Made by a program: the position numbers and the translations under genes | The notes under the pieces: generated by a model | The model's database searches: none | What the model saw: the letters and a program-made list of their open reading frames with translations, nothing else | Told to the model about the DNA's origin: nothing | DNA from: JANPPS01 sp965246925 | Lineage (GTDB): Bacteria > Pseudomonadota > Alphaproteobacteria > Acetobacterales > Acetobacteraceae | NCBI GenBank assembly: GCA_965246925.1 | Contig: OZ251994.1 | Span: 3,844,001-3,908,000 of the forward strand | Length of the DNA stretch: 64,000 nucleotides | Direction of reading: 5' to 3' | Shown here: positions 17,550-25,945 of the stretch, piece by piece | Position numbering within the stretch: position 1 is the first letter of the stretch | Layout of the letters: every line of letters starts with the position of its first letter

Positions 17550-17573
17550 CCAGATTGGGGTTTGCCAATTTGG
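17550..17573 (-). promoter_or_regulatory. Imperfect hairpin in the flagellin 5' leader
   Basis: CCAGATTGG (17550-17558) and CCAATTTGG (17565-17573) are inverted repeats with one mismatch and a six-base spacer. The structure lies 18-41 bases upstream of the flagellin ATG, next to the ribosome site. In alphaproteobacteria FlbT acts on flagellin leaders; that this hairpin is its target is an inference. Confidence 0.35.
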
Positions 17574-17667
17574 GTTGATGCAAGCACCCCATTTTCTGGG
17601 CACATCCAGATAATGACCGATAAAGGTTAACGGCGCGTAAATGAGACACAGAAATAATGCAATACGC

Positions 17668-18714
17668 CTAAAATAACCCCGCCGCCCTCACCGCCGTTAC
17701 ACAGCGCAGCATGACCGTTGGCAGCGCCGCTTCCGCCAGTAACGCCAAATCCTGCAACAGACCCGCGGCGTCGATCCGCTCGACGCAGGCGGCATAGACC
17801 GACAGCCGAAGCTTGAAATGAGTGAACTCGTGCAAAGCCTCGCCAGCAGCACGCCACGCCGCGGCTTGCGGCGCGTGGGCCAACGCCTCCGCTTCAGCCC
17901 AAACCCCCTCACGCCACGGCGTGCCCGGCAGCTCCAGCATACCGCCCAGCAAACCCGAAGGCGGGCGGCGGCGCAGTAGCACACGCGTGCCGTCCGTCAG
18001 CCAGAACAGCGCTCCATGCCGGGTTGGACGCTGCTTGCGCGCGGCCTTCCGCGGCAACTCCGCCGCCATCTCCCGCCCGGCACAGCTATCCCGCCACGGG
18101 CAGATCACACACGACGGCGACCGGGGGGTGCAGATCGTGGCGCCGAGGTCGAACAGCGCCTGAGTGAAATCCGCCGGGCGCGCCACCGCCGCCCGGTCCC
18201 CACCAAGGCGCCGCGCCGCCTCCGCCACCGCAGGCTTGGCGCCGGGCAGCGGTTCGGTCACGGCAAAGATCCGCGCCGCTACCCGCTCCACATTGCCATC
18301 CACCGGTATCACCGGCACGCCGAATGCGATGCTCGCGACCGCAGCGGCCGTATAAACGCCGATACCCGGTAGCGCCCGCAAGCCGTCGACCGTGTCCGGA
18401 AACCGGCCCAGCGCCGCCACGGCCTTGGCGCAGGCATGCAGGTTGCGCGCGCGGGCGTAGTAGCCAAGGCCCGCCCACGCCTCCATCACCGCGCCGGGAT
18501 CAGCCTCCGCCAGCGCCGTCACGTCCGGGAACCGCTGTAGGAACCGCTCGTAATACGGTATGACCGACGCCACCGTGGTTTGCTGCAGCATGATCTCGCT
18601 CAGCCATATACGGTATGGGTCGGGCCGCTCCCCCGGTAACGCCCGCCACGGCATGGCCCGGCGGTGCCGGTCATACCAACGGAGCAGGGCGGCGGCGGAC
18701 GGCGTAGGATACAC
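17668..18714 (-). CDS. mutY: A/G-specific adenine glycosylase
   Basis: Removes adenine mispaired with 8-oxoguanine. From GTG 18714 the protein has 348 residues, the usual size; an ATG at 18768 is also in frame but would overlap the divergent dciA gene. It shows the HhH motif LPGIGVYTAAAVASIAFGVP, the catalytic Asp in PVDGNVERVAARI, the iron-sulfur cluster spacing C-X6-C-X2-C-X5-C (CTPRSPSCVICPWRDSC), and a C-terminal NUDIX-like 8-oxoG recognition domain. The divergent dciA-dsbA-smc order is common in alphaproteobacteria. Confidence 0.94.
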   Translation of the reverse strand: MYPTPSAAALLRWYDRHRRAMPWRALPGERPDPYRIWLSEIMLQQTTVASVIPYYERFLQRFPDVTALAEADPGAVMEAWAGLGYYARARNLHACAKAVAALGRFPDTVDGLRALPGIGVYTAAAVASIAFGVPVIPVDGNVERVAARIFAVTEPLPGAKPAVAEAARRLGGDRAAVARPADFTQALFDLGATICTPRSPSCVICPWRDSCAGREMAAELPRKAARKQRPTRHGALFWLTDGTRVLLRRRPPSGLLGGMLELPGTPWREGVWAEAEALAHAPQAAAWRAAGEALHEFTHFKLRLSVYAACVERIDAAGLLQDLALLAEAALPTVMLRCVTAVRAAGLF

Positions 18715-18723
18715 GGCGGAGCT

Positions 18724-19191
18724 ATGGCGGCAGGCAAGCAGGACGGCAAGATCGAGGCGGCGCGGCACGTCTATGGCCCACGCGCCGTGGGCACGCTGAT
18801 GCCGGGGCTGACGCGCGCCGCCTTCAAGGCGCGATCTCCGGCGGCGGCGCAGATCATGGCGGACTGGCCGATGCTGATGGGGCCGCAGCTCGCCGCCACG
18901 ACCGCGCCCCGCAAACTACAGGGCGGCACGCTCACCATCGGCTGCACCGGGCCGGTGGCCATGGAACTGCAGCATGTCGCAAACGAGATCGTGGCGCAGC
19001 TGAACCAGGCGCTGGGACGGAACGCGGTGCAGCGCCTCCGATTCGTGCAAGACTTCACCCCGCCGCCCGCACCCCCAACCCGGCTGCCTGCGCCGCCGCC
19101 GGAGCCTGTGGCGGGCCTGGAACAAGGGGATTTGCACGACGCCCTGGCCGCCCTCGGCTCCGCCATCCGCGCCGCACGCCAAGGCGCTTGA
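18724..19191 (+). CDS. DUF721 / DciA-like protein
   Basis: A 155-residue protein whose core (AAAQIMADWPMLMGPQLAAT, then GGTLTIGCTGPVAMELQHVA) is the DUF721/DciA pattern. DciA loads the replicative helicase in bacteria lacking DnaC; alphaproteobacterial forms like this one carry an extra Pro-rich C-terminal tail (PPPAPPTRLPAPPPEPV here). The ATG at 18724 has GGAG only two bases away, which is tight; 18664 is an alternative start but would cut into mutY. It is followed by dsbA-like and smc genes. Confidence 0.82.
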   Translation: MAAGKQDGKIEAARHVYGPRAVGTLMPGLTRAAFKARSPAAAQIMADWPMLMGPQLAATTAPRKLQGGTLTIGCTGPVAMELQHVANEIVAQLNQALGRNAVQRLRFVQDFTPPPAPPTRLPAPPPEPVAGLEQGDLHDALAALGSAIRAARQGA

Positions 19192-19243
19192 CTGAACGGC
19201 GGGCTGTTGGAGCATAACACCGTATTACCGCCCGAGGTCTTTC

Positions 19244-19840
19244 ATGCCCCTATCCCGCCGCTTGATGATCACCACTGCGCTTGCCCTGCCGGCCCTGGCC
19301 CGGGCGGAGGAGGCGGATCCCCGGATGACGGAGCGTGCGCTGGGCCAGGCCGATGCGCCGGTCACCGTCGTCGAATGGTTCTCGCTCACCTGCACGCATT
19401 GCGCCGATTTCCAGAAGACGACGTTCCCGCAGGTGAAGGCCGAGCTGATCGACAAGGGCAAGATCCGCTACGTCTGGCGGGATTTCCCGCTCGACCAGGT
19501 GGCGCTCACCGCCGCCATGGTCGCCCGCGCCCTTCCGCCCGAGCGGTATGAGCCGTTCATCAGCGCGCTGCTGGGCAGCCAGGACCGTTGGGCGTTCGCG
19601 CGGAACGTGAATAGCACGGAGGAGCTGGCCAAGCTCGCCGGGCTAGCCGGACTGCCGCGCGCCGCTTTCAACAAGGTAATCGCCGATGACGAGCTGCGGC
19701 AAGCGATCCTGACCGGCCAGTCCGAGGCCGAGCAGAACGACAAGGTCGCCAGCACGCCAAGCTTCATCATGAATGGTAAGCTGACCGCCGGCGCCGTCGG
19801 CTACACCGCGTTCGCCAAAGCCGTCACCGACGCCGCGTGA
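19244..19840 (+). CDS. DsbA-family thiol:disulfide oxidoreductase
   Basis: A 198-residue exported thioredoxin-fold protein. The signal peptide is MPLSRRLMITTALALPALAR. The active-site CXXC is SLTCTHCADF near residue 50, the fold carries a DsbA-type helical insertion, and the cis-proline loop is KVASTPSFIMNG. It probably introduces disulfides in periplasmic proteins. The next gene, smc, starts three bases after its stop, an arrangement found in many alphaproteobacteria. Confidence 0.9.
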   Translation: MPLSRRLMITTALALPALARAEEADPRMTERALGQADAPVTVVEWFSLTCTHCADFQKTTFPQVKAELIDKGKIRYVWRDFPLDQVALTAAMVARALPPERYEPFISALLGSQDRWAFARNVNSTEELAKLAGLAGLPRAAFNKVIADDELRQAILTGQSEAEQNDKVASTPSFIMNGKLTAGAVGYTAFAKAVTDAA

Positions 19841-19843
19841 CCC

Positions 19844-22800
19844 GTGGCCGCCCGGTTCACCCGGCTTAGGATCGTCGGCTTCAAGAGCTTTGCCGAGGCC
19901 GTGGAGGTCGAGATCCTGCCGGGCCTCACCGGCATCGTAGGCCCCAATGGCTGCGGCAAGAGCAACGTGGCGGAGGCGCTGCGCTGGGTCATGGGCGAGG
20001 CGAATGCGCGCAGCCTCCGCGGCGGCGAGATGGACGACGTCATCTTCGCCGGCACCGCGTCCCGCCACAGCCGCAACCTGGCCGAAGTTAGCATCACTCT
20101 GACGCAGGACGGGCCCGCATTCCCTCCCCCCTTCGACACCGCGCCGGAGCTGCAGGTGGTGCGCCGGATCGAGCGGGGCGGCGGCAGCCAATACCGCATG
20201 AACGGCAAGGAGGCGCGGGCCCGGGACGTGCAGACCCTGTTCGCCGACCTCGCCAGCGGCGCGCGATCCTCCGCCATGGTCAGCCAGGGGCGCATCGGCG
20301 CCATCGTCTCGGCCCGCCCGGAGGAGCGGCGGAGCGTGCTGGAGGAGGCGGCCGGCATCGGCGGCCTGCATGCGCGCCGGGCCGAGGCGGAGGGCAAGCT
20401 CCGCGCCGCCGAGGCCAACCTGGCGCGCGCCGGCGATCAGCGTGCGGCGCTCACCACCCAGCTCGCCGGGCTCGAGCGGCAGGCCAAGCAGGCGGACCGC
20501 TACCGCGTGTTAAATGACGGCCTGCAGGAGGCGGAGGCTGCCCTGATCCACCTCCGCCATGCCCGCGCCGCCCATCAGCGCCGGGCGGCGACGCTGGCGC
20601 ACGAGGCCGCGGCCGACGCCGTGATGCGTGCGGCCGCGGCGAACGTGGCGTCCGGATCGGCGGCGCAGGCGGCCAGCGCGGGGCTGCCTCCGTTGCGGGC
20701 CGCCGCAGTCGCCGCAAGGGACGCCGCCTTGCACGCCCGCATCGCGCAGGAGGCCGCCACCGCCGATGCCGCGCGCCTGCAGGACGCGCTGACCCAGGCC
20801 ACCACCCGGCGCGAACAGGCCGCGCGGGACCACGCGCATGCCGGGCGCATCCAGGCCGACGCGGACCAGGCCGAGGCCCGGCTGGTGGCCGAGGCCCAGC
20901 GCCTGACGCAGACGATCGCCAATGACGCCTCCGGGGGCGCGCTGCCCGCCGCGGAGACCGCGCTCGCCACCGCGCAAGCCGCCCTGCCCGGCGCCGAGGC
21001 CGCCGCCGCGGACGCCGCCGCCGCCGCCGCGCAATCCGCCGCCACGGTCCAGGCCGCGGCCGCGCTGCTGACCCAGGCGGAGGCGCGGCACCGCCGGGCG
21101 CAGGACGCGATGACCCGCCTTGGCCTCGGCCGCGCCCGGATGGACGCCGCCGCGATACACCCCATCCGCCTGGCCGAATCGGAGGCGGCGCTGCATGGGG
21201 CCGAGGCCGGGCTGAACGCGGCCACGGCGGCGCTCGACGCGGCCGAACGCACGCGCGCCCAGGCTCAGCCCGAGGCCGAAGCCGCCCGCGCCGCCCTATC
21301 CCGGGCCGAGGGCACCCGCGCCAAGCTGGCCGCCGAAGCGCAGGCCTTGCAGGACGTGCTGGCCGTGCAGAACCGCGGCCGCCTGCCACCGCTACTGGAC
21401 CAGCTGACGGTCCAGCCGGGCTTTGAGGCGGCGTTGGGCGCCGCGTTTGGCGATGAGCTAGACGCAGCCGTGGACCCAGCAGCCGCCCGGCATTGGTGCG
21501 TGCTGCCGCCCATCGCCGCTGACGCCGGCACGTTGGCCGCCCAGGTCCATGGCCCGGCGGCGCTGTCCCGGGCGCTCGGGGCCGTCACGGTCGTGGATGA
21601 CCCGGCGGAGGGCGCGTCCGGGCAGGCCGGGCTGGCGCCGGGCCGGTCGCTGGTGTCGCGGGACGGGGCGCTATGGCGCTGGGACGGCTACACCGTGCGG
21701 GCCGGGGCGCCCAGTGCGGCCGCGGTGCGGCTGCGGCAGCGCAACCGGCTTTCGGCGTTGCGGGACCAGCTCGGCACTGCCGAGGCCGCAACCACCGCCG
21801 CCAAGCGCGCCCGCGATCAGGCCGACGCCGCCGAGCGGGCCGCGCTCCAGGCCGAAGCTACCGCCCGCCCAGCCCGGCGCCAGGCCGAACAGCGCCTGGA
21901 CGCCGCCCGTGAGGCGCTGCGCACGCTCCGCGCCCAGGCCGATGCCGCCGCGCAACAACGTGCCGTGCTGGACGAACAACACGCGCAGCATGCGCCCGAA
22001 GCCGCCGACGCCGAGACCGCGCTGCGGGCGGCTCAGGCCGCGCTCACCGCCCTGCCCGACCCGGCGCAGCTGCGCACCGAGGCCGAGCGGGCGCGCGCCG
22101 CCGTGCAGGTGGCCCGCCAAGCCGAGGCGGCGGCGGCCCGGCACATCGACCAGCTCCGCCGCGAACAGGGTGGACGCCGGGCACGGCTACCGGTCTTGGA
22201 GCGGGAGCGGGAGGACTGGCGCCTGCGCGCCCGGGACGCCGCCAGCCGCGCCACGGACCTCGCGGCGCGGCTGCACGAGGCGGATGCGGCCCTCGCCAAT
22301 CTGACCGCCGCGCCGGACCAGGCGGCCGCCCGGGTGGCGTCCACCGTCACCGCCGCCAATGAGGCAAACACCAGGGCGCAAAAGGCCGCTCAGGCGCTCA
22401 CCACCGCCGAAACCTGCGCCGAAACCGCCCTGGCCGCCGCCCAACGGGCGGAACGCACCCTATCGCAAGCCCGCGAATCCCTGGCCCGCACGGAATCGGA
22501 CGCGGCGCACGCCGATCAAGCCTGGCGGAACGCCGGCGCGGTCACGCCGATTGGCCCGCCGCCCACCGACCTCAGCGCCGCCACCGAGGAGCGCGCCCGG
22601 GCCCGCGTGGACCGCATGGTGCGCGAGCGGGACGCGATCGGCCCGGTGAACCTCTTGGCCGGGCAGGAGGCGGCCGCGGCCAGCGAGGCGATCGCCGCGA
22701 TCTTGCGCGATCAGGAGGAGGTGGGCAGCGCCATCGCCAAGCTGCGCGGCAGCATCGGCCACCTGAACCGCGAGGGGCGGGAGCGGCTGCAGGCCGTGTT

Positions 22801-23266
22801 CCAGCAGGTGGACCGGCATTTTCAGGCGTTGTTCGGCCGCATGTTCGGCGGCGGGCGGGCGCACCTGGCGCTGGTGGGCTCGGACGACCCGCTGCTGGCC
22901 GGGCTCGAGATCTATGCGCAGCCGCCGGGCAAGAAGCTGTCTTCGCTGGCGCTGCTGAGCGGGGGCGAGCAGGCGCTGACGGCGCTCAGCCTGATCTTCG
23001 CGGTGTTCCGCTGCAACCCGGCGCCGGTCTGCGTGCTGGACGAGGTGGACGCGCCGCTCGACGATCCTAATGTGGACCGGTTCTGCGCCCTGCTGGCGGA
23101 CATGGTGGCGGAGACCGGGACGCGGTTCCTGGTGGTCACGCACCATCAATTAACCATGGCCCGCATGGACCGGCTGTATGGCGTGACGATGCAGGAGCGC
23201 GGCGTATCCCGGCTGCTATCGGTCGATCTGAGCCGCGCGGTGGAGATGGCGGTGGCGGCGGAGTAG
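19844..23266 (+). CDS. smc: Chromosome segregation ATPase SMC
   Basis: Condensin-like protein of 1140 residues from GTG 19844. The N-terminal head has Walker A GPNGCGKSN at 33-41 and the Q-loop region GGEMDDVIFAGT. Long coiled-coil arms are extremely rich in Ala, Arg and Glu, and the hinge lies roughly at residues 505-610. The C-terminal head has the signature LLSGGEQALTALSLIFAVFR and Walker B VCVLDEVDAPLDDPN. It compacts and segregates DNA with ScpA and ScpB, which are not in the window. The high Ala content makes the opposite strand read as long false ORFs. Confidence 0.96.
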   Translation: MAARFTRLRIVGFKSFAEAVEVEILPGLTGIVGPNGCGKSNVAEALRWVMGEANARSLRGGEMDDVIFAGTASRHSRNLAEVSITLTQDGPAFPPPFDTAPELQVVRRIERGGGSQYRMNGKEARARDVQTLFADLASGARSSAMVSQGRIGAIVSARPEERRSVLEEAAGIGGLHARRAEAEGKLRAAEANLARAGDQRAALTTQLAGLERQAKQADRYRVLNDGLQEAEAALIHLRHARAAHQRRAATLAHEAAADAVMRAAAANVASGSAAQAASAGLPPLRAAAVAARDAALHARIAQEAATADAARLQDALTQATTRREQAARDHAHAGRIQADADQAEARLVAEAQRLTQTIANDASGGALPAAETALATAQAALPGAEAAAADAAAAAAQSAATVQAAAALLTQAEARHRRAQDAMTRLGLGRARMDAAAIHPIRLAESEAALHGAEAGLNAATAALDAAERTRAQAQPEAEAARAALSRAEGTRAKLAAEAQALQDVLAVQNRGRLPPLLDQLTVQPGFEAALGAAFGDELDAAVDPAAARHWCVLPPIAADAGTLAAQVHGPAALSRALGAVTVVDDPAEGASGQAGLAPGRSLVSRDGALWRWDGYTVRAGAPSAAAVRLRQRNRLSALRDQLGTAEAATTAAKRARDQADAAERAALQAEATARPARRQAEQRLDAAREALRTLRAQADAAAQQRAVLDEQHAQHAPEAADAETALRAAQAALTALPDPAQLRTEAERARAAVQVARQAEAAAARHIDQLRREQGGRRARLPVLEREREDWRLRARDAASRATDLAARLHEADAALANLTAAPDQAAARVASTVTAANEANTRAQKAAQALTTAETCAETALAAAQRAERTLSQARESLARTESDAAHADQAWRNAGAVTPIGPPPTDLSAATEERARARVDRMVRERDAIGPVNLLAGQEAAAASEAIAAILRDQEEVGSAIAKLRGSIGHLNREGRERLQAVFQQVDRHFQALFGRMFGGGRAHLALVGSDDPLLAGLEIYAQPPGKKLSSLALLSGGEQALTALSLIFAVFRCNPAPVCVLDEVDAPLDDPNVDRFCALLADMVAETGTRFLVVTHHQLTMARMDRLYGVTMQERGVSRLLSVDLSRAVEMAVAAE

Positions 23267-23302
23267 GCGCGGCATGATAGCCTGCCAAGGGGCCAGCGCG
23301 GC

Positions 23303-23331
23303 TTGACACTCCCTGACCCCGCCGGTAGGGG
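23303..23331 (+). promoter_or_regulatory. Probable promoter of the atp (F0) operon
   Basis: A perfect -35 box TTGACA (23303-23308) is followed after 17 bases by TAGGGG, a weak -10 box. It lies in the 100-base gap between smc and atpI and is the only promoter-like sequence seen there. Confidence 0.45.
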
Positions 23332-23367
23332 ACACTCGCTTTCAGGGCATGTGCGTTGGAGGCTCGT

Positions 23368-23649
23368 TTGAGCGGGGAAAAAGGCTCGTTCGAAGACCGG
23401 CTAAGGGCGGCAGAAGGCAAAAACGCCGGGCCGCTTGCGCCACCGGCGGCCAGCACGGCGAGCCCGATGGGCATCGGCGTCCGGGTGGGGGTGGAGCTGG
23501 TTTCGGCGCTCGCGGTGGCCGTCGCCATCGGTTGGGGGCTGGACCACTGGCTGGGGACCAAGCCGTGGCTCACGGGCCTGTTCGTGCTGCTGGGCGGTGC
23601 GGCGGGGGTTGCGAACGTTTGGCGGCTGATGATGCCGCGGAAGGGTTGA
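23368..23649 (+). CDS. atpI: F0F1 ATP synthase assembly protein AtpI/AtpZ
   Basis: A 93-residue protein with a hydrophilic N-terminus and two membrane helices (VGVELVSALAVAVAIGWGLD and WLTGLFVLLGGAAGVANVW). AtpI/AtpZ helps assemble the c-ring. TTG 23368 is preferred because GGAGG lies five bases upstream; TTG 23356 is in frame but overlaps that site. It is the first gene of the F0 cluster. Confidence 0.85.
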   Translation: MSGEKGSFEDRLRAAEGKNAGPLAPPAASTASPMGIGVRVGVELVSALAVAVAIGWGLDHWLGTKPWLTGLFVLLGGAAGVANVWRLMMPRKG

Positions 23650-23661
23650 GGGGACAGGGAT

Positions 23662-24414
23662 TTGGCGGCCGATTCCAAGATTGACGCGCTCGGCCAGTTC
23701 GAGCTGCACACCTCGCTCGGGGCGCTCGGCCGCTCGGTGAACTTCACCAACTCCAACCTCATGATGGTGCTGGGCTCGGCGCTGATCCTGGCGCTGCTGT
23801 ACTACGGCATGCGCCCGCGCGCGGTGGTGCCGGGGCGGCTGCAATCCGCGGCGGAGCTCGCCTATACCGGCATGATGGACATGGCGGTCGGTAGTATCGG
23901 GCCGGAAGGGCGGCGGTTCTTCCCGTTCATCTTCACGCTGTTCTTCTTCGTGCTGATGGGCAATCTACTGGGGCTGCTGCCGTTCAGCTTCACCTATACC
24001 AGCCATATCGCGGTCACCTTCGGCTTGGCCTTGCTGGTGATCGTGATCGTCACCGCCGTCGCGCTGCACATCCATGGCTGGCACTTCTTCAGCTACTTCT
24101 TTCCGGAGGGCGCGCCCAAGCTGCTGGCGCCGCTGATCATCCCGATCGAGGTCATCTCGTATCTCTCACGTCCCGTGAGCCTCAGCATCCGTCTGTTCGC
24201 CAACATGGTGGCCGGGCACGTGATGTTCGAAGTGTTCGCGACGTTCGTCGTGCTGCTGGCCGGTGCCGGCGCGCTCGGCACCGCCGCCGGCATCTTGCCG
24301 ATGGCGATCAACGTGGTGCTGGTCGGCTTCGAGCTGCTGGTTGCCGCCCTACAGGCCTATGTGTTCGCCATCCTGACCTGTATCTACCTGCACGACGCCG
24401 TGCATCTGCACTAA
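23662..24414 (+). CDS. atpB: ATP synthase F0 subunit a
   Basis: Proton-channel subunit of 250 residues with five or six membrane helices. The essential Arg is in SLSIRLFANMVAGHVMFEVF, and the conserved end LQAYVFAILTCIYLHDAVHL is present. The start TTG 23662 gives MAADSKIDALGQFELHTSLG, which fits alphaproteobacterial subunit a. A purine-rich stretch (AGGGGACAGGGA) precedes it. Twelve bases separate it from atpI. Confidence 0.96.
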   Translation: MAADSKIDALGQFELHTSLGALGRSVNFTNSNLMMVLGSALILALLYYGMRPRAVVPGRLQSAAELAYTGMMDMAVGSIGPEGRRFFPFIFTLFFFVLMGNLLGLLPFSFTYTSHIAVTFGLALLVIVIVTAVALHIHGWHFFSYFFPEGAPKLLAPLIIPIEVISYLSRPVSLSIRLFANMVAGHVMFEVFATFVVLLAGAGALGTAAGILPMAINVVLVGFELLVAALQAYVFAILTCIYLHDAVHLH

Positions 24415-24441
24415 CGCTTTTAACCAAAGGACTAGATCGAC

Positions 24442-24666
24442 ATGGACGTTCTTGCTGCGAAGGCCCTCGGGGCCGGCTTGGCCGTGATCGCGCTCGCGGG
24501 CGTGGGTATCGGCATTGGCAACATCTTCTCCGCCATGGTCACCACCGTGGGCCGCAACCCGGCCGCGCGTGACGCCGTGTTCCCGATCGGCATCCTGGGC
24601 TTCGCGCTCACGGAAGCGGTCGCGCTGTTCGCCTTGCTGATCGCCTTCCTGATCCTGTTCACCTAA
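24442..24666 (+). CDS. atpE: ATP synthase F0 subunit c
   Basis: A 74-residue hairpin protein that forms the rotor ring. Helix 1 is glycine-rich (AGVGIGIGNIFSAM), the polar loop is TVGRNPAARD, and helix 2 carries the proton-binding Glu in GFALTEAVALFALLIAFLIL. A strong hairpin follows its stop, which could raise its relative expression as needed for the multi-copy c-ring. Confidence 0.97.
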   Translation: MDVLAAKALGAGLAVIALAGVGIGIGNIFSAMVTTVGRNPAARDAVFPIGILGFALTEAVALFALLIAFLILFT

Positions 24667-24675
24667 GACGTAACC

Positions 24676-24697
24676 GGGGCCGGGTTCGTCCGGCCCC
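24676..24697 (+). terminator. Hairpin between atpE and atpF', probable attenuator
   Basis: GGGGCCGG (24676-24683) and CCGGCCCC (24690-24697) form a perfect 8-bp stem followed by CCTTTC. It lies in the 47-base gap after atpE. It may partly terminate transcription or protect the upstream mRNA end, raising subunit c over b and b'. Confidence 0.5.
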
Positions 24698-24713
24698 CTT
24701 TCAGGATACGGCT

Positions 24714-25214
24714 ATGCCCCAGCTCGACTTCGCCAACAGCCTGACCATCGCGCAGGTCGTCTGGATGGCGCTCATCTTCGCCGGGCTGTATATGCTGCTG
24801 GCCCGCTGGGCGCTGCCGCAGGTGGCCAGCGTGCTGGACGCGCGCGCGGCCGCCATCGACGCGGACCTCGCCATCGCGCGCGCCGCCAAGAAACAGGCGG
24901 ACACCGCCACCGCCGAGATGACGGACGCCACCAAGCGCGCCAATGCCGAGGCGCAGTCCAGCATCGCCTCCGCCATCGCCCAGGCCAAGTCCGAGGCGAC
25001 GGAGGCCGCGCGCGCCGCCTCCGCCCAGCTCGACGCTCAGCTGCATGAGGCCGAGACCCGCATCGGCGCCGCCCGTACCGCGGCCATGGGCGCGCTTCGT
25101 CAGGTCGCGAGCGAAACTGCCGCCAACGTCGTGACCCGGCTGACCGGACGCACGCCGGATCAGGCCGCCGTGAACGCGGCGGTGGGCGCCGTCATGCCCG
25201 CAAGCATGGCCTAA
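24714..25214 (+). CDS. atpG: ATP synthase F0 subunit b'
   Basis: A 166-residue peripheral-stalk subunit. One N-terminal membrane helix (IAQVVWMALIFAGLYMLLAR) is followed by a long Ala-rich coiled coil. Photosynthetic and many other alphaproteobacteria have two diverged b subunits; the first after atpE is b' (also named AtpG or AtpF2). Its stop is nine bases before atpF. Confidence 0.93.
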   Translation: MPQLDFANSLTIAQVVWMALIFAGLYMLLARWALPQVASVLDARAAAIDADLAIARAAKKQADTATAEMTDATKRANAEAQSSIASAIAQAKSEATEAARAASAQLDAQLHEAETRIGAARTAAMGALRQVASETAANVVTRLTGRTPDQAAVNAAVGAVMPASMA

Positions 25215-25223
25215 GGACCCCAA

Positions 25224-25739
25224 ATGGAACATCACGAGAGCCTGCTCGCCGATCCCCGCCTCTGGGTCGCCGCCGCGTTCACCATCTTCTTCCTGATCTT
25301 CGGTAAGAAGCTGGCGAGCGTGGTCACCGGCATATTGGACAAGCGCGGCGCCGACGTGCGGCGGGAGCTGGACGCCGCGTCGTCGCTGCGGATCGAGGCG
25401 GAAGCGATGCTGAAGGACGCCACCGCCCAGCGTGAGGCCGCGCTGGCCCAGGCCAAGACGCTGCTGGAACAGGCCCACGCCGAAGCCGCGCGCGTGGCCG
25501 ACGCCGCCCGCGTGGACGCCGCCGCCGCCGCCAAGCGCCGCGAGCAGATGGCCATGGACCGCATCGCCGCCGCCGAGAAAGCCGCCGTCACCGACGTCCG
25601 CCTCGCCGCCGCCGACATCGCGTCCCGCGCCGCCGAGCGCGTGCTGGCCCAATCCCACGACGCCGACGCCGACGCCGCCCTGATCGACCGCGCCATCCAA
25701 GGCCTACCCTCCGCCCTAGCCAGCCGCCGCGCCGCCTAA
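25224..25739 (+). CDS. atpF: ATP synthase F0 subunit b
   Basis: A 171-residue peripheral-stalk subunit: membrane helix PRLWVAAAFTIFFLIFGKKL, then KRGADVRRELDAASSLRIEA and a coiled coil rich in Ala and Glu. It ends the F0 cluster; the F1 genes are not in the window, as expected in alphaproteobacteria. A pair of intergenic palindromic repeats follows the stop. Confidence 0.94.
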   Translation: MEHHESLLADPRLWVAAAFTIFFLIFGKKLASVVTGILDKRGADVRRELDAASSLRIEAEAMLKDATAQREAALAQAKTLLEQAHAEAARVADAARVDAAAAAKRREQMAMDRIAAAEKAAVTDVRLAAADIASRAAERVLAQSHDADADAALIDRAIQGLPSALASRRAA

Positions 25740-25744
25740 CTCTT

Positions 25745-25823
25745 CCCCTCTCCCTTCGGGAGAAGGCCGGGGTGAGCCTAACCCTTCCCCCTCTCCCGCT
25801 GGCGGGAGAGGGCCGGGGTGAGG
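25745..25823. repeat. Two tandem copies of a CTCTCCC-rich palindromic intergenic repeat
   Basis: Copy 1 (25745-25776) and copy 2 (25787-25823) share CCCTCTCCC, a short loop, GGGAGA, then GGCCGGGGTGAG. Copy 2 has CTCTCCCGC/GCGGGAGAG as a perfect stem around TG. Repeats of this wording are common between genes in Proteobacteria. Here they may also end the atp transcript. The rest of the 206-base gap shows nothing else. Confidence 0.8.
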
Positions 25824-25945
25824 GTGGGGCAGCAGGCTAGGCTCCGAACGGCTAAGACCCTTCCGAAAGCGAGAAAGGGAGCAGCACTTCCCAACAGCCA
25901 CAAACGTCCCCTATCGTGAGCGGAACACTCACGCTTGGAGACTCA

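Noticed and set aside
17533..17667. Sigma-54 or sigma-28 promoter for flagellin
   Set aside because: TTGGCAAACC and GACCGATAA-like words are present but spacing or strand does not fit either consensus.
19844..23266. Long ORFs on the minus strand opposite smc
   Set aside because: They are Arg/Ala/Pro-rich shadows of an Ala-rich coiled coil in high-G+C DNA, with no domain or ribosome site.
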